A DNA stretch of 64,000 bases from Hydrocarboniphaga effusa AP103 (GCF_000271305.1 NZ_AKGD01000001.1:186001-250000); one strand, 5' to 3'. Shown: positions 17,614-28,089, numbered from the stretch's first letter. Numbers and translations are program-made. The notes: generated from the sequence alone by a model not told the origin.

Positions 17614-17690
17614 CACGGACAGAAGAATCCCCGCTGCTTGAAAATGCCTCGATCCGGCCACTTTGGTCATTTTCCGCTCATCTGTCTCGT

Positions 17691-20600
17691 TTATTGGGGC
17701 AACCGCGGCTGGGCCAGGTAGCTGATCGACTTCTGCTGCCGAAGCAGCAGATTGCGAATCTCCCACTGATCATGGAGATCGGCCGACTTCAGGTATTGGG
17801 TGTCACCGCCTGACTGAACGGCGACGGGCACTCCGTCTTCGAACAGGATGCGGTTGCCGGCCACCCGCGGCACCCGCTCGCCCGGGACGATCACGCCGAC
17901 CAGATTGAGGGGGTCGCTCGCTCCGATGCAGACGCGCTCGATCGCCCCCCGCCCGCTTTGCGCTTGCTGTCCGTAACGGCGCAGCGCGCCAGCCGCTTCG
18001 CTCAAGGCGAACTGCTCCCCGGCGAATCCACTGACGAAACGTCCGCCGAGCACCTCGCCACGCGCCTCGAGCCGCCGATAGACGTAATGCAGCTCCCGCC
18101 ACGGCGGCAAGCCGGTCTCGCGCTCGAGCAGTGCGCGAAACACGACGCCGTAGCGGCGCAGCAGAACGCGCGCGACATGCTCGACGCGCGGATCGGCCAA
18201 AGCGTTGACGTTGAGCTGCGAAGCGGGTTTGCGCCGATGGCGCGTCAGCGCCCAGCGACCCGCATCGTCGAATGCGACGTCTCCGCGACCGAAATGCCGG
18301 CGCAGGCGATCGCGCTTGTCGCCACTCATCGTGAGCGCCCGCAAGCCGGCGAAAGTGTCGCAACTCACGAGCCCCTGGCTCACGAGTTCGCCGAGCGCCT
18401 CTTCGAGCTCCGCGCCGAGCAATCCGCTATCTGCGAGCAAGTCGGCAAAGAAACTCGCACCACATTGCTGCAAGGCTTCGAGCAGGCGCTCGGCCCTCGA
18501 CGAAAGCTTGCGCTCGCCAGGCGGCGCTTCTTCTGCGAGCTGCCACATGGGCAGGAACTCGCGCTCACAAAACAGAATGGGGGTGCTGCGAACCGGGCCG
18601 CTGCGCTTCTTGCCCGGGTCGAGCTCACTCGCCGGGCGCTGCCAAATGATGCGGCCACTCGCGCAAAGGCGATCGAGCATCATCGGGTTGTACGCTTCGA
18701 CTCTCGTCGGCAGCAGATCGTCCTCCCACGAAGCCGTCGCGCCCGCATAGCCTTCCAGTTGCTGCAGCGAAGCGAGCAGCCCGTTGTCGCCCTGATATCG
18801 GATCTCGGCCGCACTGCCCGCGAGCCGATGCCATGCGAACAGAAAGCGCATGAAGCCCGCTGGCGGCACCGGCGCAATCTCCGAGCGGCGCTTGTCGCGT
18901 GTCTGCCGATGGATGCGCGCCATCAATCGGCGATCGCACCACTCCTCGATCCCCGCTCCGGTGAAGTATCCGCGCACGATCGCGCCTTCCGCCTCGAGTG
19001 CATAAAGACTGGCTTCGATTGCAGAGACATCGAGGCCCAGCGGGCGGGCGAGCTGCTGCAGGCTGATGACGCCAATGAGTTCGAGCCGGCTGCGCACGAG
19101 CTCCTGCAATGCCGATCCGGCATCGGGCTCCGCCATCGTCACTGCGCGAATCGGATGCGATGGCGTGGCTTGGGGCCAAACCACACGCGCCTCGTGCCAG
19201 CGTTCCGCTGCAAGCCACAGCGGCTCGCCGCCCGCGGGATGCAGTCGCGTCACGCGTTTTTGAGCGACGAGCGTGTCGAGCCAGGCACGACCGGCCCAGT
19301 TCGTCTCATCGAGCCGGCCAACACCGCCCACGCGCCCCTGGAGCATCTCTCCCTCGAGCAGGAAACCGTGCACGACGAGCGCATCGTGCAGCTCGTCGGC
19401 GTTGCGGATCAGCGGCCAGACGTCGCCGTGCACGCGCTCGATCGTCTCGATATCGAGTCTGGCCATGCGCTCGGCGGTCGGCAGATCCATCAGCGGCTGC
19501 ATCGCGAGCGTGCGCGTGCGTCGCTCTTCTGCGGCGCCGTCATCGAGGAAGGCCGACGGCTTGGCGTTCAGGATCGCTTGCGACAGCGGTGATGGCGATG
19601 CGAGATCGCAGCAGATCACGCGAATCTCGCCGGATTCCATGCGCGCGAGCACGCGCTCGAAGCCTTCGACATCCATGGTTTCGCGCAGGCAATCGTCGAT
19701 GGTCTGCTGCACGAGTGGATGATTCGGGATCTGTCGTTCGCCAACGAGGTTCTCGGCGCAGGCCACCTGGTCCGGGAACACCAGCGTCAGCAAGTCCTCC
19801 GAATCCGAGCGCTGGAATTGCGGAGGCACGCGCTTGCCGCCGTTCATGCGCCGAATGCCGAGCGCGACGGTAGCGTTCCAGCGCCAGCGCGTACCGAACA
19901 TCGGGGCATCGAGCAGCGCCTGAATCAAGACGTCACGCGCCGTCGCCGACTTCAGGTAATGCTGGATCGTGTCGAGCGGAAAGCTGTGCGTGGGGCCGAG
20001 CGACAGCACGATGCTGTCTTCGAGCGCGCTGGCCTGCAGTTCGAAGTTGAAGGTGCGGCAGAAGCGCTTGCGCAGCGCGAGGCCCCAGGCGCGATTCACG
20101 CGCGAGCCGAACGGCGAATGGATCACCAGATGCGTGTCGCCCACTTCGTCGAAGAAGCGCTCGAAGATGACGCAGTTCTCGGATGGCAAGGCGCCGAGCA
20201 TGGCGTATGAGCTCGCCCAGTATTCGGCGAGCTGTTGCGCTGCGGCTTCGGCGACGCCGAGCTCCTGCGCGAGCCATCGCGCGCAAGCCTCAATGCCTTG
20301 CGCGAGCCTCGCTTCGGCCTGCGTGCTGAGCTTGGAAACCGCGGCGCTGAGCTCATCGGTTCTGCCTGGCGCTTCGCCGAACCAGAACGGAATGCTCGGC
20401 GGCAAGCCTTGCGCGTCCTCGACGAGCACGCGCGTGGTTTCGACCTTGAGTATGCGATACGAGGTATTGCCGAGCTGGAAGATATCGCCGGCCATGCTCT
20501 CGAACGCGAAGTCTTCGTTGAGCGAGCCGACGCGGTGGCCTTCGGGCTGCAGCACGACGTCGTAGTCGAACTGATCGGGAATCGTGCCGGCGTTCATGAC

Positions 20601-22094
20601 CGCCGCAAGCTTGGCGCCGGGCCGCGCACGCAGGCGTCGATTCACCGCGTCGAGATGCAGATAGGCGCCGCGCCGGCCGCGCCGCGTGACATAGCCATCG
20701 GCGAGCATTTGAACCACCTGCTCGAAATCTTCCTTGAGCAGGGTTCGATAAGGATCAGCGCGGCGAGCCAGCGCATAGAGCTCGTCGACGCCCCATTCGC
20801 CGCAACCGATCTCGGCGACGATCTGCTGCGCAAGCACATCGAGCGGCCGCTGCGGCAGCCGGATGCGGTCGAGCTCGCCTGCGCTGACCGCGGACAGCAA
20901 GGCCGTGCATTCGAGCAGGTCGTCCTGCGTAAGCGGGAACAGGCGACCTTTCGGAATCGCGCCGATGGCGTGGCCGGCGCGGCCCACGCGCTGAAGAAAC
21001 GCATTGATCGCGCGCGGCGAGCCGAGCTGGCAGACCAGATCGACGTCGCCGATGTCGATGCCGAGCTCGAGCGAACTCGTGGCGACGAGCGCCTTGAGCT
21101 CGCCGTTCTTGAGCTGTTGCTCGGCACGCAGCCGATGCTCGCGCGACAAGCTGCCGTGGTGCGAGGTGACGAACTCCGCGCCGATGCGCTCGGCCAGGTG
21201 ACGCGCGGTGCGCTCGGCGATGCGACGCTGGTTGACGAAGATCAGCGTGGTCTTGTGCGCGGCGACGAGTTCGGCGAGACGATCGTAGGTTTCGCCCCAG
21301 ACTTCGCCGGACATCACCGGGGTCAGCGGCGACTTCGGCAGCTCCATCGCGATGTCGCGCTGACGCACATGACCGGTGTCGACGATGGTGACGGGTTCAT
21401 CGCGCCCACCGATCAGGTAGCGCGCCATCGCCTCGAGCGGCTTGACCGTCGCCGACAGGCCGATGCGGACGAACGGCCGGTCGCACAAGGCGGCGAGCCG
21501 TTCGAGCGTGAGCATCAGGTGCGCTCCGCGCTTGCCGCCGGCGACCGCGTGCAACTCGTCGATGATCAGCGAGCGCACGCAGCGCAGCATCTCGCGGCCG
21601 CCCTGCGAGGTCAGCAGGATGAACAAGGACTCCGGTGTGGTCACGAGAATGTGCGGCGGCGTCTTGCGCATGCGCTCGCGCTCGAACATCGGCGTATCGC
21701 CGGTGCGCACGGCATCGCGAATGCCGACATCGGGCAAACCCATCGCTGCCAGTTGGGCGCGGATGCCGCTCAGCGGTTCCTGCAGGTTCTTCTGGATGTC
21801 GTTCGACAGCGCCTTGAGCGGCGACACATATAAGACATAGACCCGATCCTGCAGCGGCTGCTCGAGCCCTTCTTCGACGAGATCGTTGATCGCGGCGAGG
21901 AACGCGGCGAGCGTCTTGCCCGAGCCGGTCGGGGCCGCGATCAGGGCATGGCGGTTCTGCGAGGTGACCGCCCAGGCGCGCTGCTGCACCTCGGTGGGCT
22001 GGCCGAAGCGGGAGTGAAGCCATCGGGTGACGGCGGGATGGAACGGACCATCCCGGCCTTGCCGCAGGGCAGCGAGATCGAGGCGGTATTGCAT
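17691..22094 (-). CDS. lhr: Lhr-type large ATP-dependent helicase
   Basis: 1467 residues, near the length of E. coli Lhr (about 1540). Walker A APTGSGKTLAAFLAA lies at about residue 55 and the DEAH-box equivalent IIDELHAVAGG at about 175. RecA-2 motifs IFVNQRR, TSSLELGIDIG and QRVGRAGH follow. After the helicase core come the winged-helix and Lhr-specific beta-sheet regions (to about 870), then a long C-terminal half as in the gammaproteobacterial form. The family translocates 3'-5' on single-stranded DNA in repair, and the C-terminal half of E. coli Lhr has been reported to have uracil-DNA glycosylase activity. Converges with moaD; divergent from the TonB receptor. Confidence 0.93.
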   Translation of the reverse strand: MQYRLDLAALRQGRDGPFHPAVTRWLHSRFGQPTEVQQRAWAVTSQNRHALIAAPTGSGKTLAAFLAAINDLVEEGLEQPLQDRVYVLYVSPLKALSNDIQKNLQEPLSGIRAQLAAMGLPDVGIRDAVRTGDTPMFERERMRKTPPHILVTTPESLFILLTSQGGREMLRCVRSLIIDELHAVAGGKRGAHLMLTLERLAALCDRPFVRIGLSATVKPLEAMARYLIGGRDEPVTIVDTGHVRQRDIAMELPKSPLTPVMSGEVWGETYDRLAELVAAHKTTLIFVNQRRIAERTARHLAERIGAEFVTSHHGSLSREHRLRAEQQLKNGELKALVATSSLELGIDIGDVDLVCQLGSPRAINAFLQRVGRAGHAIGAIPKGRLFPLTQDDLLECTALLSAVSAGELDRIRLPQRPLDVLAQQIVAEIGCGEWGVDELYALARRADPYRTLLKEDFEQVVQMLADGYVTRRGRRGAYLHLDAVNRRLRARPGAKLAAVMNAGTIPDQFDYDVVLQPEGHRVGSLNEDFAFESMAGDIFQLGNTSYRILKVETTRVLVEDAQGLPPSIPFWFGEAPGRTDELSAAVSKLSTQAEARLAQGIEACARWLAQELGVAEAAAQQLAEYWASSYAMLGALPSENCVIFERFFDEVGDTHLVIHSPFGSRVNRAWGLALRKRFCRTFNFELQASALEDSIVLSLGPTHSFPLDTIQHYLKSATARDVLIQALLDAPMFGTRWRWNATVALGIRRMNGGKRVPPQFQRSDSEDLLTLVFPDQVACAENLVGERQIPNHPLVQQTIDDCLRETMDVEGFERVLARMESGEIRVICCDLASPSPLSQAILNAKPSAFLDDGAAEERRTRTLAMQPLMDLPTAERMARLDIETIERVHGDVWPLIRNADELHDALVVHGFLLEGEMLQGRVGGVGRLDETNWAGRAWLDTLVAQKRVTRLHPAGGEPLWLAAERWHEARVVWPQATPSHPIRAVTMAEPDAGSALQELVRSRLELIGVISLQQLARPLGLDVSAIEASLYALEAEGAIVRGYFTGAGIEEWCDRRLMARIHRQTRDKRRSEIAPVPPAGFMRFLFAWHRLAGSAAEIRYQGDNGLLASLQQLEGYAGATASWEDDLLPTRVEAYNPMMLDRLCASGRIIWQRPASELDPGKKRSGPVRSTPILFCEREFLPMWQLAEEAPPGERKLSSRAERLLEALQQCGASFFADLLADSGLLGAELEEALGELVSQGLVSCDTFAGLRALTMSGDKRDRLRRHFGRGDVAFDDAGRWALTRHRRKPASQLNVNALADPRVEHVARVLLRRYGVVFRALLERETGLPPWRELHYVYRRLEARGEVLGGRFVSGFAGEQFALSEAAGALRRYGQQAQSGRGAIERVCIGASDPLNLVGVIVPGERVPRVAGNRILFEDGVPVAVQSGGDTQYLKSADLHDQWEIRNLLLRQQKSISYLAQPRLPQ

Positions 22095-22241
22095 GTTCCG
22101 ATTATGCGCCCGTGGCGATCGCGGCCGAGGCAGCGGCCCGCGCTGTTTCCCGGCTCTTTAGATAGCTCGATAAGTTATTTCTCGAAAAATTCTTAGATAC
22201 CTAGAGTGCGCGCCTCAGTGGGAAGATCATTTTTATTGGGG

Positions 22242-24692
22242 ATGAGCACTTTGAAATACCAAAAAGTTATTACTAAAGAATTCACGAACCGTGTGACGCC
22301 GTCGCTCGTCTCGATGGCCTCGGTCGCCGTGCTGTCCCTCTGGACCGCGCCGGGTCTCGCCCAGGAAAGCTCCGCAGGAGGCATCGAAGTCGCCGTGGCC
22401 CCGGAGGCCGTCCAGGCCAGCTCACAGGTCGAGGAGATTCTGGTCACCGCACGCCGTCGCGAAGAAAGCGTGCAGGAAGTGCCGATCCCGATCTCGGTCG
22501 TCGACGACGCCCTGCTGACGCAGACCGGCGCCTTCAACGTGAACCGCCTGAAGGAGCTGATTCCGACGGTGCAGTTCTACTCCACCAATCCGCGTAATTC
22601 GGCGATCAACATCCGCGGTCTCGGTGCGCCATACGGTCTCACCAACGACGGCCTCGAACCGGGCGTCGGCCTCTACGTGGATGGCGTGTTCAACGCGCGC
22701 CCGGCCGCCGCGACGCTGGATTTCATCGACGTGCAGCAGATCGAAGTGCTGCGCGGCCCGCAGGGCACGCTGTACGGCAAGAACACCACCGCCGGCGCGA
22801 TCAACGTCACCACCAAGAAGCCGAGCTTCACGCCCGAAACGCGCTTTGAACAGTCGTTCGGCAACTACGGATTCATCCAGTCCAAGGCTTCGATCACCGG
22901 CGGCCTGAGCGACAAGCTCGCCGCGCGCCTGTCGTTCGCCGGCACCCAGCGGGACGGCTTCCTGCACAACGTCGCCACCGATGACGACCTCAACGACCTG
23001 AACAACCTCGGCTTCCGCGGCCAGCTGCTCTACAACGCCAGCGACGATCTGCAGTTCATCCTGGCCGGCGACCTCACCCGCCAGCGTCCCGAAGGCTATG
23101 CGCAGGTTTACGCCGGCGTCGCGCCGACACTGCGTGCACCCAACCGCCAGTACGCCGCGATCACCGCCGATCTCGGTTACACGGTGCCGAGCACCAACCC
23201 GTTCGATCGCCTGACCGACACCGACACCGCCTGGCGCTCGCGCCAGGACATGGGCGGAATCTCGCTGACCGCCGACTACAAGACCGCCATCGGCCAGCTG
23301 ACTTCGATCACCGCCTGGCGCTTCTGGAACTGGGATCCGTCCAACGACCGCGACTACCTCGGCCTGCCGATCACGACGATCTCGGCCGCTCCGTCGACCC
23401 AGGAACAGTGGACGCAGGAAGTCCGCCTCACCGGCGACATCACGCCGAGCCTGAACTACGTCGTCGGCGTGTTCGGCTTCTACCAGAACATCAAGTCCGA
23501 CCCGGTCCACGTGCAGGAGCAGGGCGCCGCCGCTGCGCGCTTCCTGCTGAACCCAGGCGCCGCGGGCTATCGCGCCGACTTGCTGACCGGCTACGGTCAG
23601 AACACCAAGATCGACTTCGATACCGAGAGCGCCGCGCTGTTCGGCCAGCTCGACTGGAGCATCACCGAGAAGCTGCACCTGTTGCCCGGCCTGCGCCTCA
23701 ACTACGACAAGAAGAAGATGGACTTCGCGGCCACCACCTATGGTGGCCCGGCCAACCCGACGCCTGCCGAGCGCACACTGCTTCTCGGCGTGCTGTCGCC
23801 GCAGGCCTATAAAGCCGATGTCGACGACACCAACGTTTCGGGCCAGTTGACGCTCGCCTATTCGGTGACCGACACCATCAATACCTATGCGACTTACGCC
23901 AAGAGCTACAAGTCGGTGGGAATGAACAGTGCGGCCCTGCCGACCGTCACCGATGCGCAAACGGGTGAAACAGTTCCGGTGCTGAGCGCGGCAACGGTCA
24001 AGCCCGAAGACGTCAACCACTACGAAGTCGGCATCAAGACCCAGCCGCTGCCCGGCGTGACCGCCAACCTGTCGGTGTTCAACACCGACATCGAGGACTT
24101 CCAGGCGCAGGTACAGAACAACGCGGTCGGCGCGCTGCGCGGCTACCTCGCCAACGCCAAGAAGGTGCGCGTGCGCGGCGTCGAGTTCGACAGCAGCGCC
24201 CGCCTCGGCGCCTTCAGCCTGTTCGCGAACGCGGCCTACACCGACGGCGAGTACCGCTCGTTCAAGGATGCGCCGGCCCCGCTGGAGCGCAGCGGCGGCA
24301 GCGACCCCTTGACCCAGGTCGTCGATGCCTCCGGCACGCGCCTGCCCGGCATTTCGAAGTGGGCGGGGTCGCTCGGCGGCGAATACGTGATCACGGGCGG
24401 CCTGCTCGGTCGCGCTGGCGACTACTACATCGGGGCCGATGCGAGCTCGCGTTCCGACTTCTCGTCGGCGGCAACGGAGTCGGCTTATCTGAACGTGGGC
24501 GGCTACACGCTGTACAACGCCCGCGCCGGTTTCCGCGCCAACGACGGCTGGGAATTCTCGTTCTGGATCCGCAACCTCACGGACAAGGATTACTTCGAAC
24601 TGCTGGCCGCCGCTTCGGGTAGCACCGGCCTGTACGTCGGCCAGCCCGGCGACCCGCAGACCTACGGTCTGACGATCCGCGCCCGCTTCTAA
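22242..24692 (+). CDS. TonB-dependent outer-membrane receptor
   Basis: 816 residues from the ATG at 22242, preferred over an in-frame GTG at 22206 because it leaves a normal signal peptide (SVAVLSLWTAPGLAQ). The TonB box EEILVTARRR is followed by the plug domain with NIRGLG and VLRGPQGTLYGKN. A 22-strand barrel ends in YGLTIRARF with the terminal Phe. It belongs to the large group that lacks a recognisable siderophore-specific signature; the ligand could be an iron chelate, a sugar or an aromatic compound. No clear Fur box was found upstream. It stands alone, closed by a strong terminator. The upstream 110 bp is AT-rich and shared with divergent lhr. Confidence 0.92.
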   Translation: MSTLKYQKVITKEFTNRVTPSLVSMASVAVLSLWTAPGLAQESSAGGIEVAVAPEAVQASSQVEEILVTARRREESVQEVPIPISVVDDALLTQTGAFNVNRLKELIPTVQFYSTNPRNSAINIRGLGAPYGLTNDGLEPGVGLYVDGVFNARPAAATLDFIDVQQIEVLRGPQGTLYGKNTTAGAINVTTKKPSFTPETRFEQSFGNYGFIQSKASITGGLSDKLAARLSFAGTQRDGFLHNVATDDDLNDLNNLGFRGQLLYNASDDLQFILAGDLTRQRPEGYAQVYAGVAPTLRAPNRQYAAITADLGYTVPSTNPFDRLTDTDTAWRSRQDMGGISLTADYKTAIGQLTSITAWRFWNWDPSNDRDYLGLPITTISAAPSTQEQWTQEVRLTGDITPSLNYVVGVFGFYQNIKSDPVHVQEQGAAAARFLLNPGAAGYRADLLTGYGQNTKIDFDTESAALFGQLDWSITEKLHLLPGLRLNYDKKKMDFAATTYGGPANPTPAERTLLLGVLSPQAYKADVDDTNVSGQLTLAYSVTDTINTYATYAKSYKSVGMNSAALPTVTDAQTGETVPVLSAATVKPEDVNHYEVGIKTQPLPGVTANLSVFNTDIEDFQAQVQNNAVGALRGYLANAKKVRVRGVEFDSSARLGAFSLFANAAYTDGEYRSFKDAPAPLERSGGSDPLTQVVDASGTRLPGISKWAGSLGGEYVITGGLLGRAGDYYIGADASSRSDFSSAATESAYLNVGGYTLYNARAGFRANDGWEFSFWIRNLTDKDYFELLAAASGSTGLYVGQPGDPQTYGLTIRARF

Positions 24693-24710
24693 GTCTTTCG
24701 CTTGACCCCA

Positions 24711-24755
24711 CCGGGGCCGGGATGCCGCTATGGCATCCTGCGCCCCGGTTTTTTT
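24711..24755 (+). terminator. intrinsic terminator after the TonB receptor
   Basis: CCGGGGC and GGATGCC arms (24711-24726) pair with GGCATCC and GCCCCGG (to 24748) around a short loop, followed by seven T. It separates the receptor from the alkyltransferase gene. Confidence 0.9.
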
Positions 24756-24770
24756 GTTGGGGGTCCGCAA

Positions 24771-25262
24771 ATGAGCAGCGCCCTGTTCGCATCGACGCTC
24801 GAAAGCCCGGTCGGCGACCTGCTGCTGCTCGCCGACGAGTTCGGGCTGCGCGCGCTCTACATGGAGTACCGCCGCTATCCGCCCATCGCGGCCGACTGGC
24901 AACACGACGAGGCCCGCTTTGCCCGGGCCAAGCAGCAGTTGCGCGCCTATTTCGGCCGTGAGCTGCGCGATTTCGATCTGCCGCTGTCGGTGGTCGGCAG
25001 TCCGTTCCAGAAACGCGTCTGGGATGAGCTGCTGAGGATTCCGTACGGCGAGACCGTGAGCTACGGTTCACTCGCCAGAACGCTCGGCGATGCCAAGGCC
25101 TCACGCGCGGTCGGGCTCGCGAACGGGCGCAATCCGATCAGCATCATCGTGCCGTGCCATCGCGTGGTCGGAAGCACCGGCTCGCTGACCGGCTACGGTG
25201 GCGGAATCGAGCGCAAGCGCTGGCTGCTCGCGCACGAAAGCGGCGAAGCCCAGCTGTTCTGA
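24771..25262 (+). CDS. ogt: methylated-DNA-[protein]-cysteine S-methyltransferase
   Basis: 163 residues. Repairs O6-alkylguanine by moving the alkyl group to its own cysteine. The active site IIVPCHRVVGS is at about residue 126, preceded by the DNA-recognition helix region (GETVSYGSLARTLGDAKASRAVG, with the Arg finger) and followed by LTGYGGGIERKRWLL. The start at 24771 directly precedes the conserved ribonuclease-like N-terminal domain (STLESPVGDLLLLAD); further upstream lies the receptor terminator. No Ada-type DNA-binding domain is fused, so it is the constitutive Ogt/MGMT type. Convergent with prpR. Confidence 0.94.
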   Translation: MSSALFASTLESPVGDLLLLADEFGLRALYMEYRRYPPIAADWQHDEARFARAKQQLRAYFGRELRDFDLPLSVVGSPFQKRVWDELLRIPYGETVSYGSLARTLGDAKASRAVGLANGRNPISIIVPCHRVVGSTGSLTGYGGGIERKRWLLAHESGEAQLF

Positions 25263-25280
25263 TCGCGCTTCGTAAGCGGC

Positions 25281-26903
25281 CTATCCCAGCGATCGCTCGC
25301 GCAGCCAACGCCACAGCGTGGTGCGCGAAACTCCGAGCTGGTCGGCCAGCTTTTCGCGGCTGCCGCCGACGGCGGCGAGCGCACGCTGCAAGCTCGCGGC
25401 GTCGGGCCTGACGACGCGCGAGGACAGTGCGTGGGCCTGCAGGCGCGCCGTGTCGTTCGACAGCGAGCCGGCCGGCTCCGCGATCGTCTGCGCGCCTCCG
25501 AACAGCTCCGGCGCGCAGCGCAGCAGCAGCGGACGCGTGATCGCGGACAGTGGCGATTCGGCATGTGCGAGCACGGCGAGGCGCTCGGCGAGATTGCGCA
25601 GCTCGCGCAGGTTGCCGGGCCAGCCGTGGCGCTGCAGCAAAGCATGCGCGGGACCGTCGAGCACCATCGCGCCGGCGCCGGCCGCGCGCAGGAAGTTCAT
25701 CAGCAGCAGCGGGATGTCGTCGACCCGTTCGCGCAGCGGAGCGAGCGCGATGCGCAGCACGTTGAGACGGTAGTAAAGATCGCGACGAAAACGCCCGTCG
25801 GCGACGCGTGCATCGAGTTCCACATGTGTGGCCGCGATCACGCGCACGTCGACCGGCGTCGGTCGCACGCTGCCGACGCGCAGTACCTCGCGCTCTTCGA
25901 GCACGCGCAGCAGACGCGTCTGCAAGGCCAGCGGCATTTCGCCGATCTCGTCGAGGAATAAAGTGCCGCCGTTGGCCGCTTCGATGAGGCCGACGCGCCC
26001 GCCGCGACGCGAGCCCGTGAACGCGCCTTCCTCGTAGCCGAACAGCTCGGATTCGAGCAGCGATTCGGCGATCGCGCCGCAATTCACGGCCACGAACGGC
26101 GACGAACGACGCGCGCTCGCGCCATGCAGGGCCTGGGCGACGAGTTCCTTGCCGGTGCCGGTTTCGCCGGTCACGAGCACGGTGCGATCGCTCGCCCCAT
26201 ACAGGCGGATCTGGTCGCGCAGCACCGTGGTCGATTCGCTGTTGCCGATCAGCCGGCGCAGGCTGAATTTCGAGTCGGCCGGCTTCGCCGCGAGCGCGCG
26301 ACGCGGACCACTGCGAGCCGCCGAGAGCATGCGCGCGAGATCGATCGCCTGCTGGAAGCTCTTGCGGATCGAATCGGCCGAATACATCAGGATCCCGACC
26401 ACGCCGAGCCGCTCGGCGAGCTCGGAAATGAAGCCGGTGCCGACGATCGCGCCACAGCCCAGCGCGATCAGTTCGGCCACCAGGTCGCGCGCCTCTTCGG
26501 TGTTCGTATACGAGCGCAGCTCGATCTGCAGGCCGAACTGCTGCTTGAACGCGGTGAACGCCGGCAGATCGGTGCCGTAGACGACCACGCCGATGCGATT
26601 CGAGTGGCGTCTTGCCCGCGCGAGCGCCTGCATCAGGTCGAAGCCATCGGGCTGGATCAGCACGAGGGGCTTGTCGATGCGATTGCGCAGGTATTCGCCG
26701 TTGGCGCCGGCGGACAGCAGCACGTCGCAGTCTTCGGTGCGCAGGCGCTCGCGAATCAGCGTGACGGCCTCTTCGAAGCCGAGATTGATCGTGTCGATCT
26801 GAGCCCGTCCGTCGAACTCGGGCGTGACGTCGCGCAGCAGGCTCGAAAGCCGGGTCACGCTGACCGTCCAGATGATGGGCAGGCTGCTGTCCTGGGTTTG
26901 CAT
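25281..26903 (-). CDS. prpR: propionate catabolism operon regulator, sigma-54 activator
   Basis: 540 residues with three parts. The N-terminal PrpR_N sensor (about 1-190; 2-methylcitrate is the ligand in Salmonella) is followed by an AAA+ domain: Walker [16 protein letters not shown], sigma-54 contact loop [10 protein letters not shown] and Walker [15 protein letters not shown]. The C-terminal Fis-type helix-turn-helix reads [20 protein letters not shown]. It is divergent from prpBC-acnD-prpF, and a sigma-54 promoter with palindromic upstream sites is visible between them, so its target is clear. Confidence 0.95.
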   Translation of the reverse strand: MQTQDSSLPIIWTVSVTRLSSLLRDVTPEFDGRAQIDTINLGFEEAVTLIRERLRTEDCDVLLSAGANGEYLRNRIDKPLVLIQPDGFDLMQALARARRHSNRIGVVVYGTDLPAFTAFKQQFGLQIELRSYTNTEEARDLVAELIALGCGAIVGTGFISELAERLGVVGILMYSADSIRKSFQQAIDLARMLSAARSGPRRALAAKPADSKFSLRRLIGNSESTTVLRDQIRLYGASDRTVLVTGETGTGKELVAQALHGASARRSSPFVAVNCGAIAESLLESELFGYEEGAFTGSRRGGRVGLIEAANGGTLFLDEIGEMPLALQTRLLRVLEEREVLRVGSVRPTPVDVRVIAATHVELDARVADGRFRRDLYYRLNVLRIALAPLRERVDDIPLLLMNFLRAAGAGAMVLDGPAHALLQRHGWPGNLRELRNLAERLAVLAHAESPLSAITRPLLLRCAPELFGGAQTIAEPAGSLSNDTARLQAHALSSRVVRPDAASLQRALAAVGGSREKLADQLGVSRTTLWRWLRERSLG

Positions 26904-26926
26904 GTTTCGGATTATGTCGCAATCGA

Positions 26927-26960
26927 CGTTTCATTGTTTCATGAAACTCAGAATGAAACG
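26927..26960. promoter_or_regulatory. nested palindromes, probable PrpR upstream activating site
   Basis: A perfect 12-base palindrome GTTTCATGAAAC (26936-26947) is flanked by a second inverted repeat, CGTTTCATT (26927-26935) and AATGAAACG (26952-26960). All share the half-site TTTCAT/ATGAAA. It lies between prpR and prpB, about 90 bp upstream of the sigma-54 promoter. Confidence 0.6.
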
Positions 26961-27046
26961 CCAGCTGAATGTCCGATGGACTTGCGCGAGGACAAAGTCA
27001 TTTCAGATTCAGTCAGTTAGCAGTCGCGGATATCGCGGGCCGGGCG

Positions 27047-27062
27047 TGGCACAAGCCTTGAA
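27047..27062 (+). promoter_or_regulatory. sigma-54 promoter of the prp operon
   Basis: TGGCACAAGCCTTGAA: the -24 box TGGCAC is perfect, and the -12 box reads TTGA in place of TTGC at correct spacing. It lies about 85 bp before prpB. Dependence on PrpR (a sigma-54 activator) agrees. Confidence 0.65.
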
Positions 27063-27144
27063 ACCCGACGGCACCCGCGAACCTGCGGTCACCCACCCGC
27101 ACGGTCCGGCCGGCCGCCTTGCCCCTCAACCATCGGAGCCGCTC

Positions 27145-28029
27145 ATGACGACTTCCGCCGGCGCAGCCTTCCGCGCCGCCCTCGCCGCCGAAAAACCCTT
27201 GCAGGTCATCGGTGCGATCAACGCCAATCACGCCCTGCTCGCCAAGCGCGCCGGCTTCAAGGCCATCTACCTGTCGGGCGGCGGCGTCGCCGCGGGCTCG
27301 CTGGGCCTGCCCGACCTCGGCATCAACAATCTCGACGACGTGCTGACCGACGTGCGTCGCATCACCGATGTCTGCGACCTGCCGCTGCTCGTCGACATCG
27401 ACACCGGCTTCGGCGCGAGCGCGTTCAACATCGAGCGCACGATCAAGACGCTGATCAAGGCCGGCGCGGCCGCCTGCCACATCGAAGACCAGGTCGGCGC
27501 CAAGCGCTGCGGCCATCGTCCGGGCAAGGAGATCGTGTCGAAGGACGAAATGGTCGATCGCGTGAAGGCCGCCGCCGACGCCAAGACCGATCCGGACTTC
27601 TTCATCATCGCGCGCACCGACGCGATCCAGGCCGAAGGCGTGGATGCGGCGATCGAGCGCAGCATCGCCTGCGTCGAAGCCGGCGCCGACGCGATCTTCG
27701 CCGAGGCCGCCTACGATCTGCCGACGTACAAGAAGTTCGTCGATGCGGTGAAGGTTCCGGTGCTCGCCAACATCACCGAATTCGGCGCCACGCCGCTGTT
27801 CACGCGCGACGAACTCGCCAGCGTCGGCGTCGCGATCCAGCTGTATCCGCTGAGCGCCTTCCGCGCCGCGAACAAGGCGGCCGAAGCGGTCTACACCTCG
27901 ATCCGCACGCAGGGCCATCAGAAGGACGTGCTCGACCTCATGCAGACGCGCGCCGAACTCTACGACCGCATCGGCTATCACGCCTTCGAGAACAAGCTCG
28001 ACGCGCTGTTCGCCGCCAAGAAGAAGTAA
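27145..28029 (+). CDS. prpB: 2-methylisocitrate lyase
   Basis: 294 residues. Cleaves 2-methylisocitrate to pyruvate and succinate, the last step of the methylcitrate cycle. The lyase active-site loop reads [10 protein letters not shown] (about residue 120), with the preceding HIEDQVGA and the metal-binding DIDTGFG. The start at 27145 follows a CGGAG ribosome site and yields the usual N-terminus ([21 protein letters not shown], in part). First gene after the sigma-54 promoter; prpC follows 60 bp later. Confidence 0.96.
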   Translation: MTTSAGAAFRAALAAEKPLQVIGAINANHALLAKRAGFKAIYLSGGGVAAGSLGLPDLGINNLDDVLTDVRRITDVCDLPLLVDIDTGFGASAFNIERTIKTLIKAGAAACHIEDQVGAKRCGHRPGKEIVSKDEMVDRVKAAADAKTDPDFFIIARTDAIQAEGVDAAIERSIACVEAGADAIFAEAAYDLPTYKKFVDAVKVPVLANITEFGATPLFTRDELASVGVAIQLYPLSAFRAANKAAEAVYTSIRTQGHQKDVLDLMQTRAELYDRIGYHAFENKLDALFAAKKK

Positions 28030-28089
28030 GGACTCTGCAGCACCGCTTTGCGCTTTCACCGTAAAGACAAACATCCAACGGAGATCAAG

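Noticed and set aside
22095..22241. Fur box upstream of the first TonB receptor
   Set aside because: AT-rich segments there do not form the TGAGAAT-N-ATTCTCA dyad; similarity is no better than chance.
22422..24905. An 827-codon minus-strand open frame opposite the TonB receptor and part of ogt
   Set aside because: It crosses a gene boundary and a terminator and shows no motif; a shadow frame.
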